Shown here piece by piece: positions 16,643 through 24,800 of a DNA stretch of 30,836 bases. The first letter of the stretch is position 1. Every line of letters starts with the position of its first letter. The notes below the pieces were generated by a model. It saw only the letters and a program-made list of their open reading frames with translations. It ran no database searches and was not told where the DNA came from. The stretch is taken from positions 1,791 to 32,626 of the forward strand of contig DDYB01000021.1 in assembly GCA_002347265.1 (NCBI GenBank), in the 5' to 3' direction. The DNA comes from Desulfobacteraceae bacterium UBA2245 (GTDB lineage: Bacteria; Desulfobacterota; Desulfobacteria; Desulfobacterales; UBA2245). The position numbers and the translations under genes were made by a program.

Positions 16643-17401
16643 TCAGTGCTGCATGATTTCTTCGGCCAGGTCAAAATAACGCTGGGCGCCCATCGAAGTC
16701 GAATCGTACATGAAAATCGGCATACCGTAACTCGGTGCCTCTCCGAGTTTGACATTCCGGGGGATAATGGTCTTAAAGACCCGGTCTTTAAAATGCTTTT
16801 CAGTGTCTTCCGCAACCTGGTGAGAAAGATTGGTGCGTTTGTCAAACATGGTCAAGAGAATGCCGGCGATTTTAAGCTCAGGATTCAGACTTCGCTTGAT
16901 CCGTTTAACCGTCTGAAGCAGTTGGCCCAGACCTTCCAGAGCGTAAAATTCGCACTGCAGCGGAATCAGGACGAAATGTGCAGCGGTCATGGCGTTGACG
17001 GTCAGAAGGCTCAATGATGGAGGGCAATCCAGAATAATGTAATCAAACAGGCTCTCGATATCGGCCAGGAGATTTCTTAAAGCCAGTTCACGCTGGGGAT
17101 GAGACACCATCTCCACCTCGAAACCGGTCAGTTCCGTTCGAGATGGTATTACCTTGAGCCCTTCAACACAGCTGCCGCATATCAAACTCTTTGCGGTTGC
17201 TCCGCCGATAAGGCCGTGGTACAGAGTTTTTTCCATCGTCGACTTTTCCAGACCGATTCCGGTGGTGGCATTTCCCTGGGGATCACAGTCCACGAGAAGG
17301 GTCCGTTTGCCGGAGACAGCCAGAGCTGCTGAAAGATTGACGGCTGTGGTTGTTTTGCCCACGCCGCCTTTCTGATTTGCGATACATAGAATAATTGCCA
17401 T
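16643..17401 (-). CDS. parA: Chromosome partitioning ATPase ParA (Soj)
   Basis: A 252-residue ParA/Soj ATPase. The deviant Walker A motif KGGVGKTT starts at about residue 10, DCDPQGNAT is the A' box at about 38-46, and ILDCPPSL is the Walker B at about 122-129. It lacks the N-terminal helix-turn-helix of plasmid ParA proteins, which fits a chromosomal Soj type. ParA dimers bind DNA and are released by ParB, pulling the origin region apart. It is the first gene of the parA-parB-ispH minus-strand run and is divergent from the M48 peptidase gene, with 123 bases between starts. GGTAGGTAG lies upstream of the ATG. Confidence 0.95.
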   Translation of the reverse strand: MAIILCIANQKGGVGKTTTAVNLSAALAVSGKRTLLVDCDPQGNATTGIGLEKSTMEKTLYHGLIGGATAKSLICGSCVEGLKVIPSRTELTGFEVEMVSHPQRELALRNLLADIESLFDYIILDCPPSLSLLTVNAMTAAHFVLIPLQCEFYALEGLGQLLQTVKRIKRSLNPELKIAGILLTMFDKRTNLSHQVAEDTEKHFKDRVFKTIIPRNVKLGEAPSYGMPIFMYDSTSMGAQRYFDLAEEIMQH

Positions 17402-17524
17402 AAAAAGCTACCTACCACAAAAAGCGGTGTTTGAAAAGTCCGTCGGTTTATGGCAAAATACAAAAAAATTCGAATATATTCAAAAAGGAAACCATTTCGT
17501 CCTTCGACCGGTTTCAGAATATTT

Positions 17525-19012
17525 ATGAAAAAAATCAGCCGATTTTCAGTTATTTTTTTATGTTTTGGCGTTTTTTTCTTCCAGGTTGGATTGGCGCCGG
17601 TTGCCAGCGCCATTACCATATCCCGGGAAGAAGAGATGGCCAAAGAATTTTTAAAGACGGTCTTTGAAAAGGTCAAACTGGTTGAAGACCCCATGGTGCT
17701 GGACTATGTCAACCATGTGGGAGATCGGATCGTATCGTCGCTTTCCTCCCAGGTATTTTCCTATCATTTCTACGTTATCCAGGAAGATGTCTATAATGCT
17801 TTTGCCAGTCCGGCCGGACATATATTTGTCAACAGCGGATTGCTGGCGGCCATGGAAGATGAAGAGGAACTGGCCGGCATTCTGGCCCATGAAATCGCCC
17901 ACGTGCTTTGCCGGCATATTTCTCAGCGGATCGAACGGTCAAAGAAAATCGGTTATGCAACCCTTGCCGGATTAATCGCCAGCGTTCTGGTGGGCGCGGG
18001 TGGATCTTCGTCCGCCGGCAGCGCCCTTGGTGTTGGATCAATGGCCGCTGGCCAGTCCTTGGCGCTTGCTTTCAGCCGGGAGGATGAGATACAGGCCGAC
18101 CAACTCGGCATGGAGTGCCTGAGAAAGGCCGGTTATACGGGCGCCGGTCTGCTGAGCGTACTGGGCAAAATCCGAAGCAAGCAGTGGTTCGGAACTCAGC
18201 AGATTCCCACCTATTTGATGACACACCCGGCTGTGGAAGATCGAATGGCTTATGTAGGCGCCTGGCTGGACAGAAATCCCTTGTCCATGACGCCTGCGGA
18301 GCCCTATGTTTTTGACAGAGTCCGTGCCCGGGTGCTGGGACGGTATACCGATGAGGCCACGGCTCTGAAATGGTTTGAAAACGAACTTCAGGATCATCCC
18401 GATCATCCGGCGCTCTGGTACGGATATGGATTGGCTCTGGCCAGAGCCGGCGAACGTCCTCGCGCGATCGATGCCTTGAAGCGGGGTCTCGAAAGAAAAG
18501 CCTTTGATCCCTATTTGCTTCAGGGGTTGGGCGAGCTTTACTTTCTGAACGGCCGGTACGCGGATGCGCTGAGCCTGCTTGAAGGAGCCGCCGGCATCGG
18601 TTCGCAGGATCCGGACACGATGTTTTATTTGGGAAGAACCTTTTTAGAGCTTGGAAAGATTGACCAGGCTGCAGAGGCCTTTGAAACGCTTGTTCAAACC
18701 TATCCGCGGTATGACCGCGCCTTTTATTTTCTTGGGGAAAGCTACGGACGGAAAGGGGACATGCCGCTTGCCCACTATTTTCTGGGGCAGCATTACCATC
18801 AGCAGAAATCTTTCCAGACAGCGCTGTTTCATTTAAAAAAAGCCGCCGAAAGTCTTCAGGATCCGGAAAAGAAGGCTGAGGCCGGAAAACTGATTCGAGA
18901 AATTGAAAAGCTGAAAAGGTCTTCGGAACGGGATTCCGATGGGCCGGTGATTCGAAGGCCGCCGCTGGCCGAAGAATTTATCTTCGATCAAAGTGGGAGA
19001 ACTGCATGGTAA
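17525..19012 (+). CDS. M48 family metallopeptidase with TPR repeats (BepA-like)
   Basis: A 495-residue exported zinc protease. An N-terminal signal peptide (about residues 1-29, ending APVASA) precedes the M48 domain, where HEIAH at 122-126 supplies two zinc-binding histidines and the glutamate base, and E188 in DEIQAD is the third ligand. Residues about 270-460 form tetratricopeptide repeats (for example ALWYGYGLALARAGERPRAIDALKRG broken into two helices). This layout is that of BepA/YfgC, which works on outer-membrane protein assembly. I chose the ATG at 17525, which puts the signal peptide at the N-terminus; the frame is open from 17450. Its last 35 bases overlap the 3' end of the EF-G gene on the other strand. 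Confidence 0.88.
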   Translation: MKKISRFSVIFLCFGVFFFQVGLAPVASAITISREEEMAKEFLKTVFEKVKLVEDPMVLDYVNHVGDRIVSSLSSQVFSYHFYVIQEDVYNAFASPAGHIFVNSGLLAAMEDEEELAGILAHEIAHVLCRHISQRIERSKKIGYATLAGLIASVLVGAGGSSSAGSALGVGSMAAGQSLALAFSREDEIQADQLGMECLRKAGYTGAGLLSVLGKIRSKQWFGTQQIPTYLMTHPAVEDRMAYVGAWLDRNPLSMTPAEPYVFDRVRARVLGRYTDEATALKWFENELQDHPDHPALWYGYGLALARAGERPRAIDALKRGLERKAFDPYLLQGLGELYFLNGRYADALSLLEGAAGIGSQDPDTMFYLGRTFLELGKIDQAAEAFETLVQTYPRYDRAFYFLGESYGRKGDMPLAHYFLGQHYHQQKSFQTALFHLKKAAESLQDPEKKAEAGKLIREIEKLKRSSERDSDGPVIRRPPLAEEFIFDQSGRTAW

Positions 19013-21011
19013 AGGTCGCCCTTCCCTGAGTAGCCGACCGCAAAGCCGTTGAGTAGCCGAACATTTTGGCCAGCGGAACCGTTGCCTTGACCTCCTGGAC
19101 CCCGGTTCTGGATCCGATAGACTGGATTTTTCCGCTGCGGGCATTGAGGTCCCCGATGACCTCTCCCATGAATGCCTCGGGCACAAATACCTCCACATCC
19201 ATAATGGGATCCAGAAGGTAGGGCTCGGCGTTTGACAGCGCCTTTTTGCAGGCCATCGAGGCACTGACCGTATAAGCCAGATCCGAGCCCAGGGATTCCC
19301 GGTAGGAACCGCCGGTGAGGACGGCTTCCACATCCACTACCGGATATCCCAGCACGGGACCGCTCTGAAATGCTTCAAGCACACCGCGTTCAACAGCCGG
19401 AATAAAATTCTGGGGTATGGTTTCTGAATCGATTTCGGATCGGAACAGATTTCCGGTTCCGCGGTCTCTGGGCCTGAGGCGGATCGCAATCTCCGCAAAG
19501 TGCTTCTGACCTGAAACCTCCTTGTCAAAAACCGCTGAAGCCTCGAAGTCCCTTTCGATCGATTCCCGGTAAACCACCTGGGGTTTCCCGACATTGACAA
19601 AGGTGTTGAACTCGCGTTGCATCCGACTGATGATCACCTCTATGTGAAGCTCCCCCATTCCGGACAGCAGGGTCTGGCCGGTATCCTCGTCCTTTCGGAC
19701 CTTCAGGGTCGGATCTTCCGCAATGAATTTTTCCAGTACCTCCTCGAGTTTTTCCTGGTCGGCATGGGTTTTGGGCTCGATGGCCACCGAGATCACGGGC
19801 TCATAAAATTCCATTTTTTCCAGAAGAACCGGATGGGCCGAAGTGCACAGGGTATCCCCGGTGGACGAATCCTTCAAGCCGATCACCCCCACGATGCCTC
19901 CGGCTTCAGCCTCATCAACCCGCTCCCGCTTGTTGGCATGCATGAGAAGGATCCTTGAGAGCTTTTCGTATTTTTTCAGCGCCGGATTGTAAACGGATTC
20001 CCCGGCACGCATTCTTCCGCTGTAAATTCGGACAAAGGAAAGTTTTCGTCCTTCCGCCATGGAAACCTTGAATATCAGCGCGGCAAGGGGCGCGGTATCA
20101 CTGGGAAGGCATTCGATTTCCTTCTGGGTTTCCGGGTGGATTCCCTTGATAGGCGGCACATCGACAGGGCTGGGAAGAAACTGCGTGATGGCGTCCAGCA
20201 GGGGCTGAATTCCTTTGTTTTTAAGAGCGGATCCGCACAGGATCGGAACAATTTTCAGTTTCAGCGTTGCGCTTCGAACGGCGTCCAGAAGCATTTGCTC
20301 CGAAATAGGCTCTTCCGCCAGATAAGCTTCCATGACCTGATCGTCGACCTCGGCAATGGATTCGATGAGTTTTTCCCGATATTGAATCGCCTGCTCCTGA
20401 TATTCGGAAGCGATATCATCCATTCTGTAAGTGGCGCCGAGCGTGTCGTCGTCCCACTGAATCTGCTTCATGTGTATCAGATCGATAACTCCGGAGAAGC
20501 TGTCTTCCCGACCGATCGGCACTTGCAGGATCAGCGGGTTTGCATGCAGCCGATCCTTCATCATTTCGACTGTTCCGAAAAAGTCGGCTCCGATCCGGTC
20601 CAGTTTGTTGATAAAGGCCATCTTGGGAACCCGGTACTTATCGGCCTGACGCCACACGGTTTCCGACTGAGGTTCCACTCCGCCCACTGCGCAGAAAACG
20701 CCGATGGCGCCGTCCAGAACCCGAAGGGAACGTTCCACTTCGATTGTAAAATCAACATGCCCCGGCGTGTCGATAATTTGAATTTTCGACCCCTTCCACT
20801 GGCAGGTCGTTACCGCAGAGGTAATGGTGATGCCGCGTTCCTGCTCGTCGGGCATCCAGTCCATCACCGCTTCGCCGTCATGGACCTCTCCCAGTTTATG
20901 AGAGCGTCCCGTGTAGAACAGGATCCGTTCAGTCACGGTGGTTTTGCCGGCATCGATATGGGCGATAATGCCAATGTTTCGTATTTTGTTGATTTCGCTT
21001 TGTTTTTTCAT
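18978..21011 (-). CDS. fusA: Translation elongation factor G (probable second-copy type)
   Basis: A 677-residue translational GTPase that moves tRNAs and mRNA through the ribosome. The G-domain motifs are intact: AHIDAGKTT at 17-25, ERGITI at 58-63, DTPGHVDF at 81-88 and NKLDR at 135-139, with L where most EF-G have M. EF-G domains II-V follow; GELHIEV and the domain V QEVKATVPLAKMFGYST are clear. The protein stops right after QFSHFD, about ten to fifteen residues short of the usual tail. It is not flanked by rpsL, rpsG or tuf, so it is probably a paralogue outside the str operon. That is inference, since the rest of the genome is unseen. Its 3' end overlaps the M48 gene by 35 bases. Confidence 0.92.
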   Translation of the reverse strand: MKKQSEINKIRNIGIIAHIDAGKTTVTERILFYTGRSHKLGEVHDGEAVMDWMPDEQERGITITSAVTTCQWKGSKIQIIDTPGHVDFTIEVERSLRVLDGAIGVFCAVGGVEPQSETVWRQADKYRVPKMAFINKLDRIGADFFGTVEMMKDRLHANPLILQVPIGREDSFSGVIDLIHMKQIQWDDDTLGATYRMDDIASEYQEQAIQYREKLIESIAEVDDQVMEAYLAEEPISEQMLLDAVRSATLKLKIVPILCGSALKNKGIQPLLDAITQFLPSPVDVPPIKGIHPETQKEIECLPSDTAPLAALIFKVSMAEGRKLSFVRIYSGRMRAGESVYNPALKKYEKLSRILLMHANKRERVDEAEAGGIVGVIGLKDSSTGDTLCTSAHPVLLEKMEFYEPVISVAIEPKTHADQEKLEEVLEKFIAEDPTLKVRKDEDTGQTLLSGMGELHIEVIISRMQREFNTFVNVGKPQVVYRESIERDFEASAVFDKEVSGQKHFAEIAIRLRPRDRGTGNLFRSEIDSETIPQNFIPAVERGVLEAFQSGPVLGYPVVDVEAVLTGGSYRESLGSDLAYTVSASMACKKALSNAEPYLLDPIMDVEVFVPEAFMGEVIGDLNARSGKIQSIGSRTGVQEVKATVPLAKMFGYSTALRSATQGRATFTMQFSHFDRR

Positions 21012-21012
21012 C

Positions 21013-21303
21013 TTACCAAGAACATGTTGGCGTTAAGTGGAAGCCGTATATCCGCATGCCCTCCAGGGTGATGGCTTCTTCTCCACCGGCGAGCATATTT
21101 ACCTGTTCGATGTCCAAAGTATTCAATACTAAAGAGTCCACTAGAATACAAGCAATCCCGGCACGCCTGCCGCCGATAACGCTTAAAAGGGCATGGAAGA
21201 CATGATGCGTTGAATCATGGAACTTGCCCTGATAGAGTTTTAAAATGGATAAATCGGTGCTTTGCGATTCCGCAAGAGGCGCATTTTTGTCACGCTCAGC
21301 CAT
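21013..21303 (-). CDS. Hypothetical small protein upstream of EF-G
   Basis: A 96-residue reading frame (98 if the GTG at 21309 is used) ending one base before the EF-G start codon. I do not recognise it. The protein has an acidic, polar N-terminus and a middle hydrophobic stretch HALLSVIGGRRAGIACILV at about residues 37-55, with no signal peptide or clear membrane helix. Neither start has a strong ribosome-binding site. The close, non-overlapping spacing to EF-G suggests it is either a real first gene of that transcript or part of its leader. If it is not a gene, the gap from 21012 to 21605 is non-coding. Confidence 0.4.
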   Translation of the reverse strand: MAERDKNAPLAESQSTDLSILKLYQGKFHDSTHHVFHALLSVIGGRRAGIACILVDSLVLNTLDIEQVNMLAGGEEAITLEGMRIYGFHLTPTCSW

Positions 21304-21605
21304 CAGCACAGAAATGCCGCCAAGGAAAACATGCCCTGTTTTTAAACTATTCCAAGGTTGATTCTTTAAGACAATAGCATCGTCATGTCAAGCTGAGAAA
21401 CACCTTGAGAGTATTCTGAAAAGCAGGCAACCCGTTGTCAAAACGGCGGAAATCGAATTCCTGCGGCAGAACCAGGGCTCTGGCTGCGATTACGGCTTGT
21501 TTTGCCGGGCTTTTTATGCCATGGAAACCTGTGCGGAAACGGAACCAATTGTATTGAATTTTGTCAAATATCGGATTACTCCGTCAACAGGCAAGGGCCG
21601 GCATC

Positions 21606-22661
21606 ATGAACGATATTGATGAAATTTTCAGACAGCTGCGGCAGAACGAAAATACGGCGCGCAAATTTTATGAGGTGGAAACCCGGATTTTATCCATTTT
21701 AAAATACGATGATTTCTTCCACATTCTGTTGCAGGAAATTCAGGAAAAATTCGATATCCCTCTTGCCTGGATCTGCATGATCGATAACAGCGAGGTTGCC
21801 AACCTGATTGATTCCATTGAATCCTGTCAGACACTCGGCAAGCACTTCACCCTGGTTCCCCGGAATGCATTCGTAAAACTGGCCGGTGAAAGCGGGGTTC
21901 CGATTCTGATCAATCGGAACATCAAGTCCTACGCCGACCTGCTTCCGCCGAGCCAGACCTTTTTGATCCGTTCAATGGCCATTGTGCCCATCATGCTCTA
22001 CGGCCAGGTAGTGGGCAGTCTGAATTTGGCTGATTTTGCTCCGGACCGTTTTGCACCGGATCTGGACTCAACCCTGCTCGAACGCCTTGGCGTCAAGGTG
22101 TCTCTTTGCATCGCCAATGTCACGGCTCATGAGAAGCTTCGATTTCTTGCTTTTCATGACCCTTTAACCGGTCTGCTGAACCGGCGGGTCATTGAGGCAA
22201 TCCTGAAACGGGAATTCAACCGGGCACAGAGATATGGCGGCCCCTTGTCGGTGGTTTTCATGGACTTGGATGATTTCAAAGGGATCAACGACCGCCACGG
22301 ACACGACCGTGGAGACGACCTTCTGCGGTATGTGGCCAAGAGCCTGAGTGAACTTTGCCGGGAAATCGACGTAGTGGGCCGGTTTGCCGGGGATGAATTT
22401 ATCGTGGTGCTTCCTCATACGGCCATCAAAAGCGCCGAGAAGCTCATGCGGCGCATTCAGAAATTCTGCAAAAAAAATCCCCTGCAGGCAGCCGAGCTGA
22501 GTATTCCCGTATCCTTAAGTTATGGAGTGGCCTGTACCGAGGAATCGGGAATCGATGATTCAACCGCGCTGCTTAAATCCGCCGACAAGCGGCTTTACGC
22601 GGCAAAGGAAAAAAACCCGGGAAAAAGAGGTAATGGCTCCGTAAGTCCGATTTTTATGTAG
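21606..22661 (+). CDS. GAF-GGDEF diguanylate cyclase
   Basis: A 351-residue signalling protein. Residues about 25-170 look like a GAF sensor domain, and residues about 180-345 form a GGDEF domain that makes c-di-GMP from two GTP. The active-site loop reads AGDEF (261-265), a known active variant of GGDEF. The inhibitory I-site RxxD is present as REID (252-255), exactly five residues upstream, so product feedback is expected. FHDPLTGLLNRR is the usual domain entry. The ATG at 21606 has AAGG ahead of it; a TTG at 21561 in frame is less likely. It has no transmembrane segment, so it probably responds to a cytoplasmic signal. The PilZ protein at 9.5 kb is a possible receptor. Confidence 0.9.
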   Translation: MNDIDEIFRQLRQNENTARKFYEVETRILSILKYDDFFHILLQEIQEKFDIPLAWICMIDNSEVANLIDSIESCQTLGKHFTLVPRNAFVKLAGESGVPILINRNIKSYADLLPPSQTFLIRSMAIVPIMLYGQVVGSLNLADFAPDRFAPDLDSTLLERLGVKVSLCIANVTAHEKLRFLAFHDPLTGLLNRRVIEAILKREFNRAQRYGGPLSVVFMDLDDFKGINDRHGHDRGDDLLRYVAKSLSELCREIDVVGRFAGDEFIVVLPHTAIKSAEKLMRRIQKFCKKNPLQAAELSIPVSLSYGVACTEESGIDDSTALLKSADKRLYAAKEKNPGKRGNGSVSPIFM

Positions 22662-22714
22662 AGGGGCATTTTCCCGTCGCCTCAGACATGATTCTTTAAG
22701 TTTTTTGGAAACCG

Positions 22715-23902
22715 ATGGCCATAATTGTTCTAAAACAGGGCAGGGAGAAATCCCTGCATCGCCGCCATCCATGGGCTTTTTCCGGAGCGGTTGCGTCGAT
22801 AAAAGGCGCGGCCAACCCCGGGGAAACCGTGGAAATTGTTTCGGCCGACGGCGCCTGGCTGGCCCGCGGAGCGTATTCTCCGCAATCTCAGATTGTTGTA
22901 CGAATCTGGTCATTTGAGCAGGCGCAATGCATTTCATCCGATTTTTTCAAGGACCGGCTCGTCAGCGCTCTTTCCATGCGGAAGTCGATCCTCGATCAGC
23001 GGGAACCCGCCGGGTTGAGGCTGGTCAACGCCGAATCCGATGCGCTTCCAGGCCTGATTGTGGACCGCTATGGCGAATTTCTGGTCTGCCAGTTTCTTTC
23101 AACAGGGGTTGAATTCTGGAAACCGGTGATCGTTGAGACCCTGGCTGAACTGACCGGATGCCGGGGGATTTTCGAGCGTTCGGATGTTCCGGTGCGGAAA
23201 AAAGAAGGCCTTCCACCTCAAAAGGGAGTTCTGTTCGGGCAGGAACCCCCTGAGTTTGTTGAAATCATCGAAGGAAGCGCCCGTTTTCTCGTGGATGTCC
23301 GGACAGGGCATAAGACCGGCTTTTATCTGGACCAGCGGGAAAACCGCCGGTGCGTGGCGCAGTTCAGCCGGAATGCCGAGGTGCTGAACTGCTTTTCCTA
23401 TACCGGCGGATTCGGTGTCCGGGCCATGGCGGCCGGCGCCCGTCATCTGATCAACATTGATGCTTCCGAAACAGCCCTGGAAATCTCCCGGAAAAACTTC
23501 AGGATGAATGCGGCAGGCGAGTCCGGGGTCGAGCATATGAACGGGGATGTTTTCGAAATTATGAGGAATTTTCGAAACAACAAACGCCGGTTCGATCTGG
23601 TGGTTCTGGATCCTCCCAAGTTCGCCGATTCCCGCGCGCAACTGATGCGTGCGGCAAGGGGGTATAAGGATATCAATTATCTGGCTTTTCAGCTTCTTCG
23701 CCCGGGCGGAATGCTGTTCACCTTTTCCTGCTCCGGCGCCGTATCTGCGGAACTTTTTCAGAAAATTGTCGCCGGTGCCGCTCTGGACGCCGGCCGGGAA
23801 GCACGGATCATCGCCGAACTGAGCCAGGCTCCCGATCATCCCGTTGCCTTGAATTTTCCAGAAGCCAGATATTTAAAAGGTCTGCACGTTTACACGATTT
23901 GA
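22715..23902 (+). CDS. rlmI: 23S rRNA (cytosine-C5) methyltransferase, RlmI family
   Basis: A 395-residue SAM-dependent methyltransferase. Residues about 1-75 form a PUA RNA-binding domain, beginning with the pattern REKSLHRRHPWAFSGAV typical of RlmI/YccW. The Rossmann methyltransferase core is at about residues 185-390, with NCFSYTGGFGV as the SAM-binding motif I, VLDPPKFADS as motif IV, and FSCSG carrying the catalytic cysteine. E. coli RlmI methylates C1962 of 23S rRNA; the same target is likely but not shown. The gene sits 53 bases after the GGDEF gene and is followed by a hairpin with a T-run, so the transcript probably ends there. Confidence 0.92.
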   Translation: MAIIVLKQGREKSLHRRHPWAFSGAVASIKGAANPGETVEIVSADGAWLARGAYSPQSQIVVRIWSFEQAQCISSDFFKDRLVSALSMRKSILDQREPAGLRLVNAESDALPGLIVDRYGEFLVCQFLSTGVEFWKPVIVETLAELTGCRGIFERSDVPVRKKEGLPPQKGVLFGQEPPEFVEIIEGSARFLVDVRTGHKTGFYLDQRENRRCVAQFSRNAEVLNCFSYTGGFGVRAMAAGARHLINIDASETALEISRKNFRMNAAGESGVEHMNGDVFEIMRNFRNNKRRFDLVVLDPPKFADSRAQLMRAARGYKDINYLAFQLLRPGGMLFTFSCSGAVSAELFQKIVAGAALDAGREARIIAELSQAPDHPVALNFPEARYLKGLHVYTI

Positions 23903-23972
23903 CGCCAATTTTAGCGGGCTGTTGAAAACAAGAATCAGGCCTTCAGAGATTCGCGGTGGAATGGATCGAATT

Positions 23973-23989
23973 GCGGTTGCCCGCTTTTT
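23973..23989 (+). terminator. Possible terminator after rlmI
   Basis: GCGG (23973-23976) and CCGC (23981-23984) form a short stem around a 4-base loop, followed by TTTTT at 23985-23989. Alternatively AGCGGGC at 23913-23919 pairs with GCCCGCT at 23979-23985 across a long loop. The position right after rlmI fits a gene-end terminator. Confidence 0.45.
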
Positions 23990-24016
23990 CCCTGTGAACC
24001 ATGACCGAAAAAGATA

Positions 24017-24045
24017 TTGACATTTATATGAGCTTTGGTTAAAGG
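24017..24045 (+). promoter_or_regulatory. Probable promoter of the tRNA-Ala gene
   Basis: A perfect TTGACA -35 box at 24017-24022 is followed, 17 bases on, by TAAAGG (24040-24045), a poor -10 match. Transcription would start just ahead of the tRNA at 24059. Spacing and position support it despite the weak -10. Confidence 0.45.
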
Positions 24046-24058
24046 AACACACAGTTTT

Positions 24059-24134
24059 GGGGCTGTAGCTCAGCTGGGAGAGCGCATGACTGGCAGTCAT
24101 GAGGCCAGGGGTTCGATCCCCCTCAGCTCCACCA
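24059..24134 (+). tRNA. tRNA-Ala, anticodon GGC
   Basis: A full 76-base cloverleaf with an encoded CCA end. The acceptor stem GGGGCTG pairs with CAGCTCC (one G-T). The D arm is GCTC-AGCTGGGA-GAGC, the anticodon stem CATGA/TCATG encloses the loop CTGGCAG, and the T arm AGGGG-TTCGATC-CCCCT is standard. The anticodon is GGC, reading alanine codons GCC and GCU. A strong -35 box lies upstream and a clean terminator follows, so it is a single-tRNA transcript. Confidence 0.96.
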
Positions 24135-24141
24135 GGAAAAT

Positions 24142-24177
24142 GAAAAGGGGTTGGCCGATTCAGGCGCCCCTTTTTTA
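24142..24177 (+). terminator. Terminator of tRNA-Ala
   Basis: AAAAGGGG at 24143-24150 pairs with CCCC plus the T-run at 24167-24176. An inner GCC/GGC pair closes the loop. The six-T tail makes this a clear Rho-independent terminator, 8 bases after the tRNA CCA end. Confidence 0.8.
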
Positions 24178-24242
24178 TTGGTATAAAAAGCGATTCAACG
24201 GCCCGTCAGGGTTTGACCCATCTCCCCTCGTTCGAAATCTCC

Positions 24243-24271
24243 TTGACTCAGGAGACTCCTTTCCATATTCT
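24243..24271 (+). promoter_or_regulatory. Candidate promoter with overlapping palindromes, PA2779-like operon
   Basis: TTGACT (24243-24248) and TATTCT (24266-24271) are separated by 17 bases and match the -35 and -10 consensus at five and four positions. The -35 lies within the inverted repeat TCTCCT-TGACTC-AGGAGA, and a second palindrome, AGGAGACTCCT (24250-24260), fills the start of the spacer. Together they look like an operator. The start codon it would serve is 126 bases downstream. Confidence 0.42.
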
Positions 24272-24384
24272 ACACAAGCACAGCGGTTTTTATCAATCGG
24301 GGCTAACGCCTTACACATAAAAAAGTTTGAAATATAACAGCTTACCGGTCGTGTGAATCGGCCGGGAATGGGCATGCATGCATT

Positions 24385-24393
24385 AGGAGGTGA
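24385..24393 (+). promoter_or_regulatory. Very strong ribosome binding site
   Basis: AGGAGGTGA, a near-complete match to the 16S rRNA 3' end, sits 3 bases before the ATG at 24397. It is the strongest Shine-Dalgarno in the window and settles the start of the PA2779-like gene, which suggests high expression of that small protein. Confidence 0.7.
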
Positions 24394-24396
24394 CTT

Positions 24397-24792
24397 ATGT
24401 TGAAAAAATTCAGAATGCCGATGCTGGCAATGTTTATGGCAACTTACATTCTCCTCTTTACGAGCGCTCCGGCCGTAGCCGGGTTAATGCATTCGATACC
24501 CTCATCTGTGCAGATGTCCGAAGCGGTCAGAGGGGCGGAGATCGATAGAATTCAGAAAGTTCTGGAGATGCGGATCGTAACCGATAAGCTCCGGGCTTAC
24601 GGTCTGTCCGCCGATGAAGTGAGGGCAAAACTGCAAGGCATGTCCGACGAGCAACTCCAACTGATGGCCCAAGCCTCGGATCGGGTTCTGGCCGGCGGAG
24701 ATGGGGTGGGATTTGTCATCGGCATCCTGGTCATCGTGATTCTGGTCATCATCATTATGAAACTTATGGATAAGAAGATTATCATCAAGTAA
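24397..24792 (+). CDS. PA2779 family small membrane/exported protein
   Basis: A 131-residue protein with a signal-like N-terminal helix (about residues 8-28, ending APAVA), an acidic helical middle part containing EVRAKLQGMSDEQLQ, then LAGGDGVGF at about residues 98-106, a strong membrane helix and a basic tail (KKIIIK). This is the layout of the PA2779 family of Pseudomonas and other proteobacteria, whose function is unknown and which travels with a C39-like peptidase (PA2778 type), exactly as here. The Gly-Gly next to the C-terminal helix is compatible with a cleavage or sorting signal; that is inference. A strong ribosome site lies directly upstream. The peptidase gene starts 8 bases after its stop. 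Confidence 0.78.
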   Translation: MLKKFRMPMLAMFMATYILLFTSAPAVAGLMHSIPSSVQMSEAVRGAEIDRIQKVLEMRIVTDKLRAYGLSADEVRAKLQGMSDEQLQLMAQASDRVLAGGDGVGFVIGILVIVILVIIIMKLMDKKIIIK

Positions 24793-24800
24793 AAAACATT

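Noticed and set aside
20136..21071. A 311-codon plus-strand frame opposite EF-G
   Set aside because: Shadow of the EF-G G-domain, the most conserved part of that gene; no independent support.
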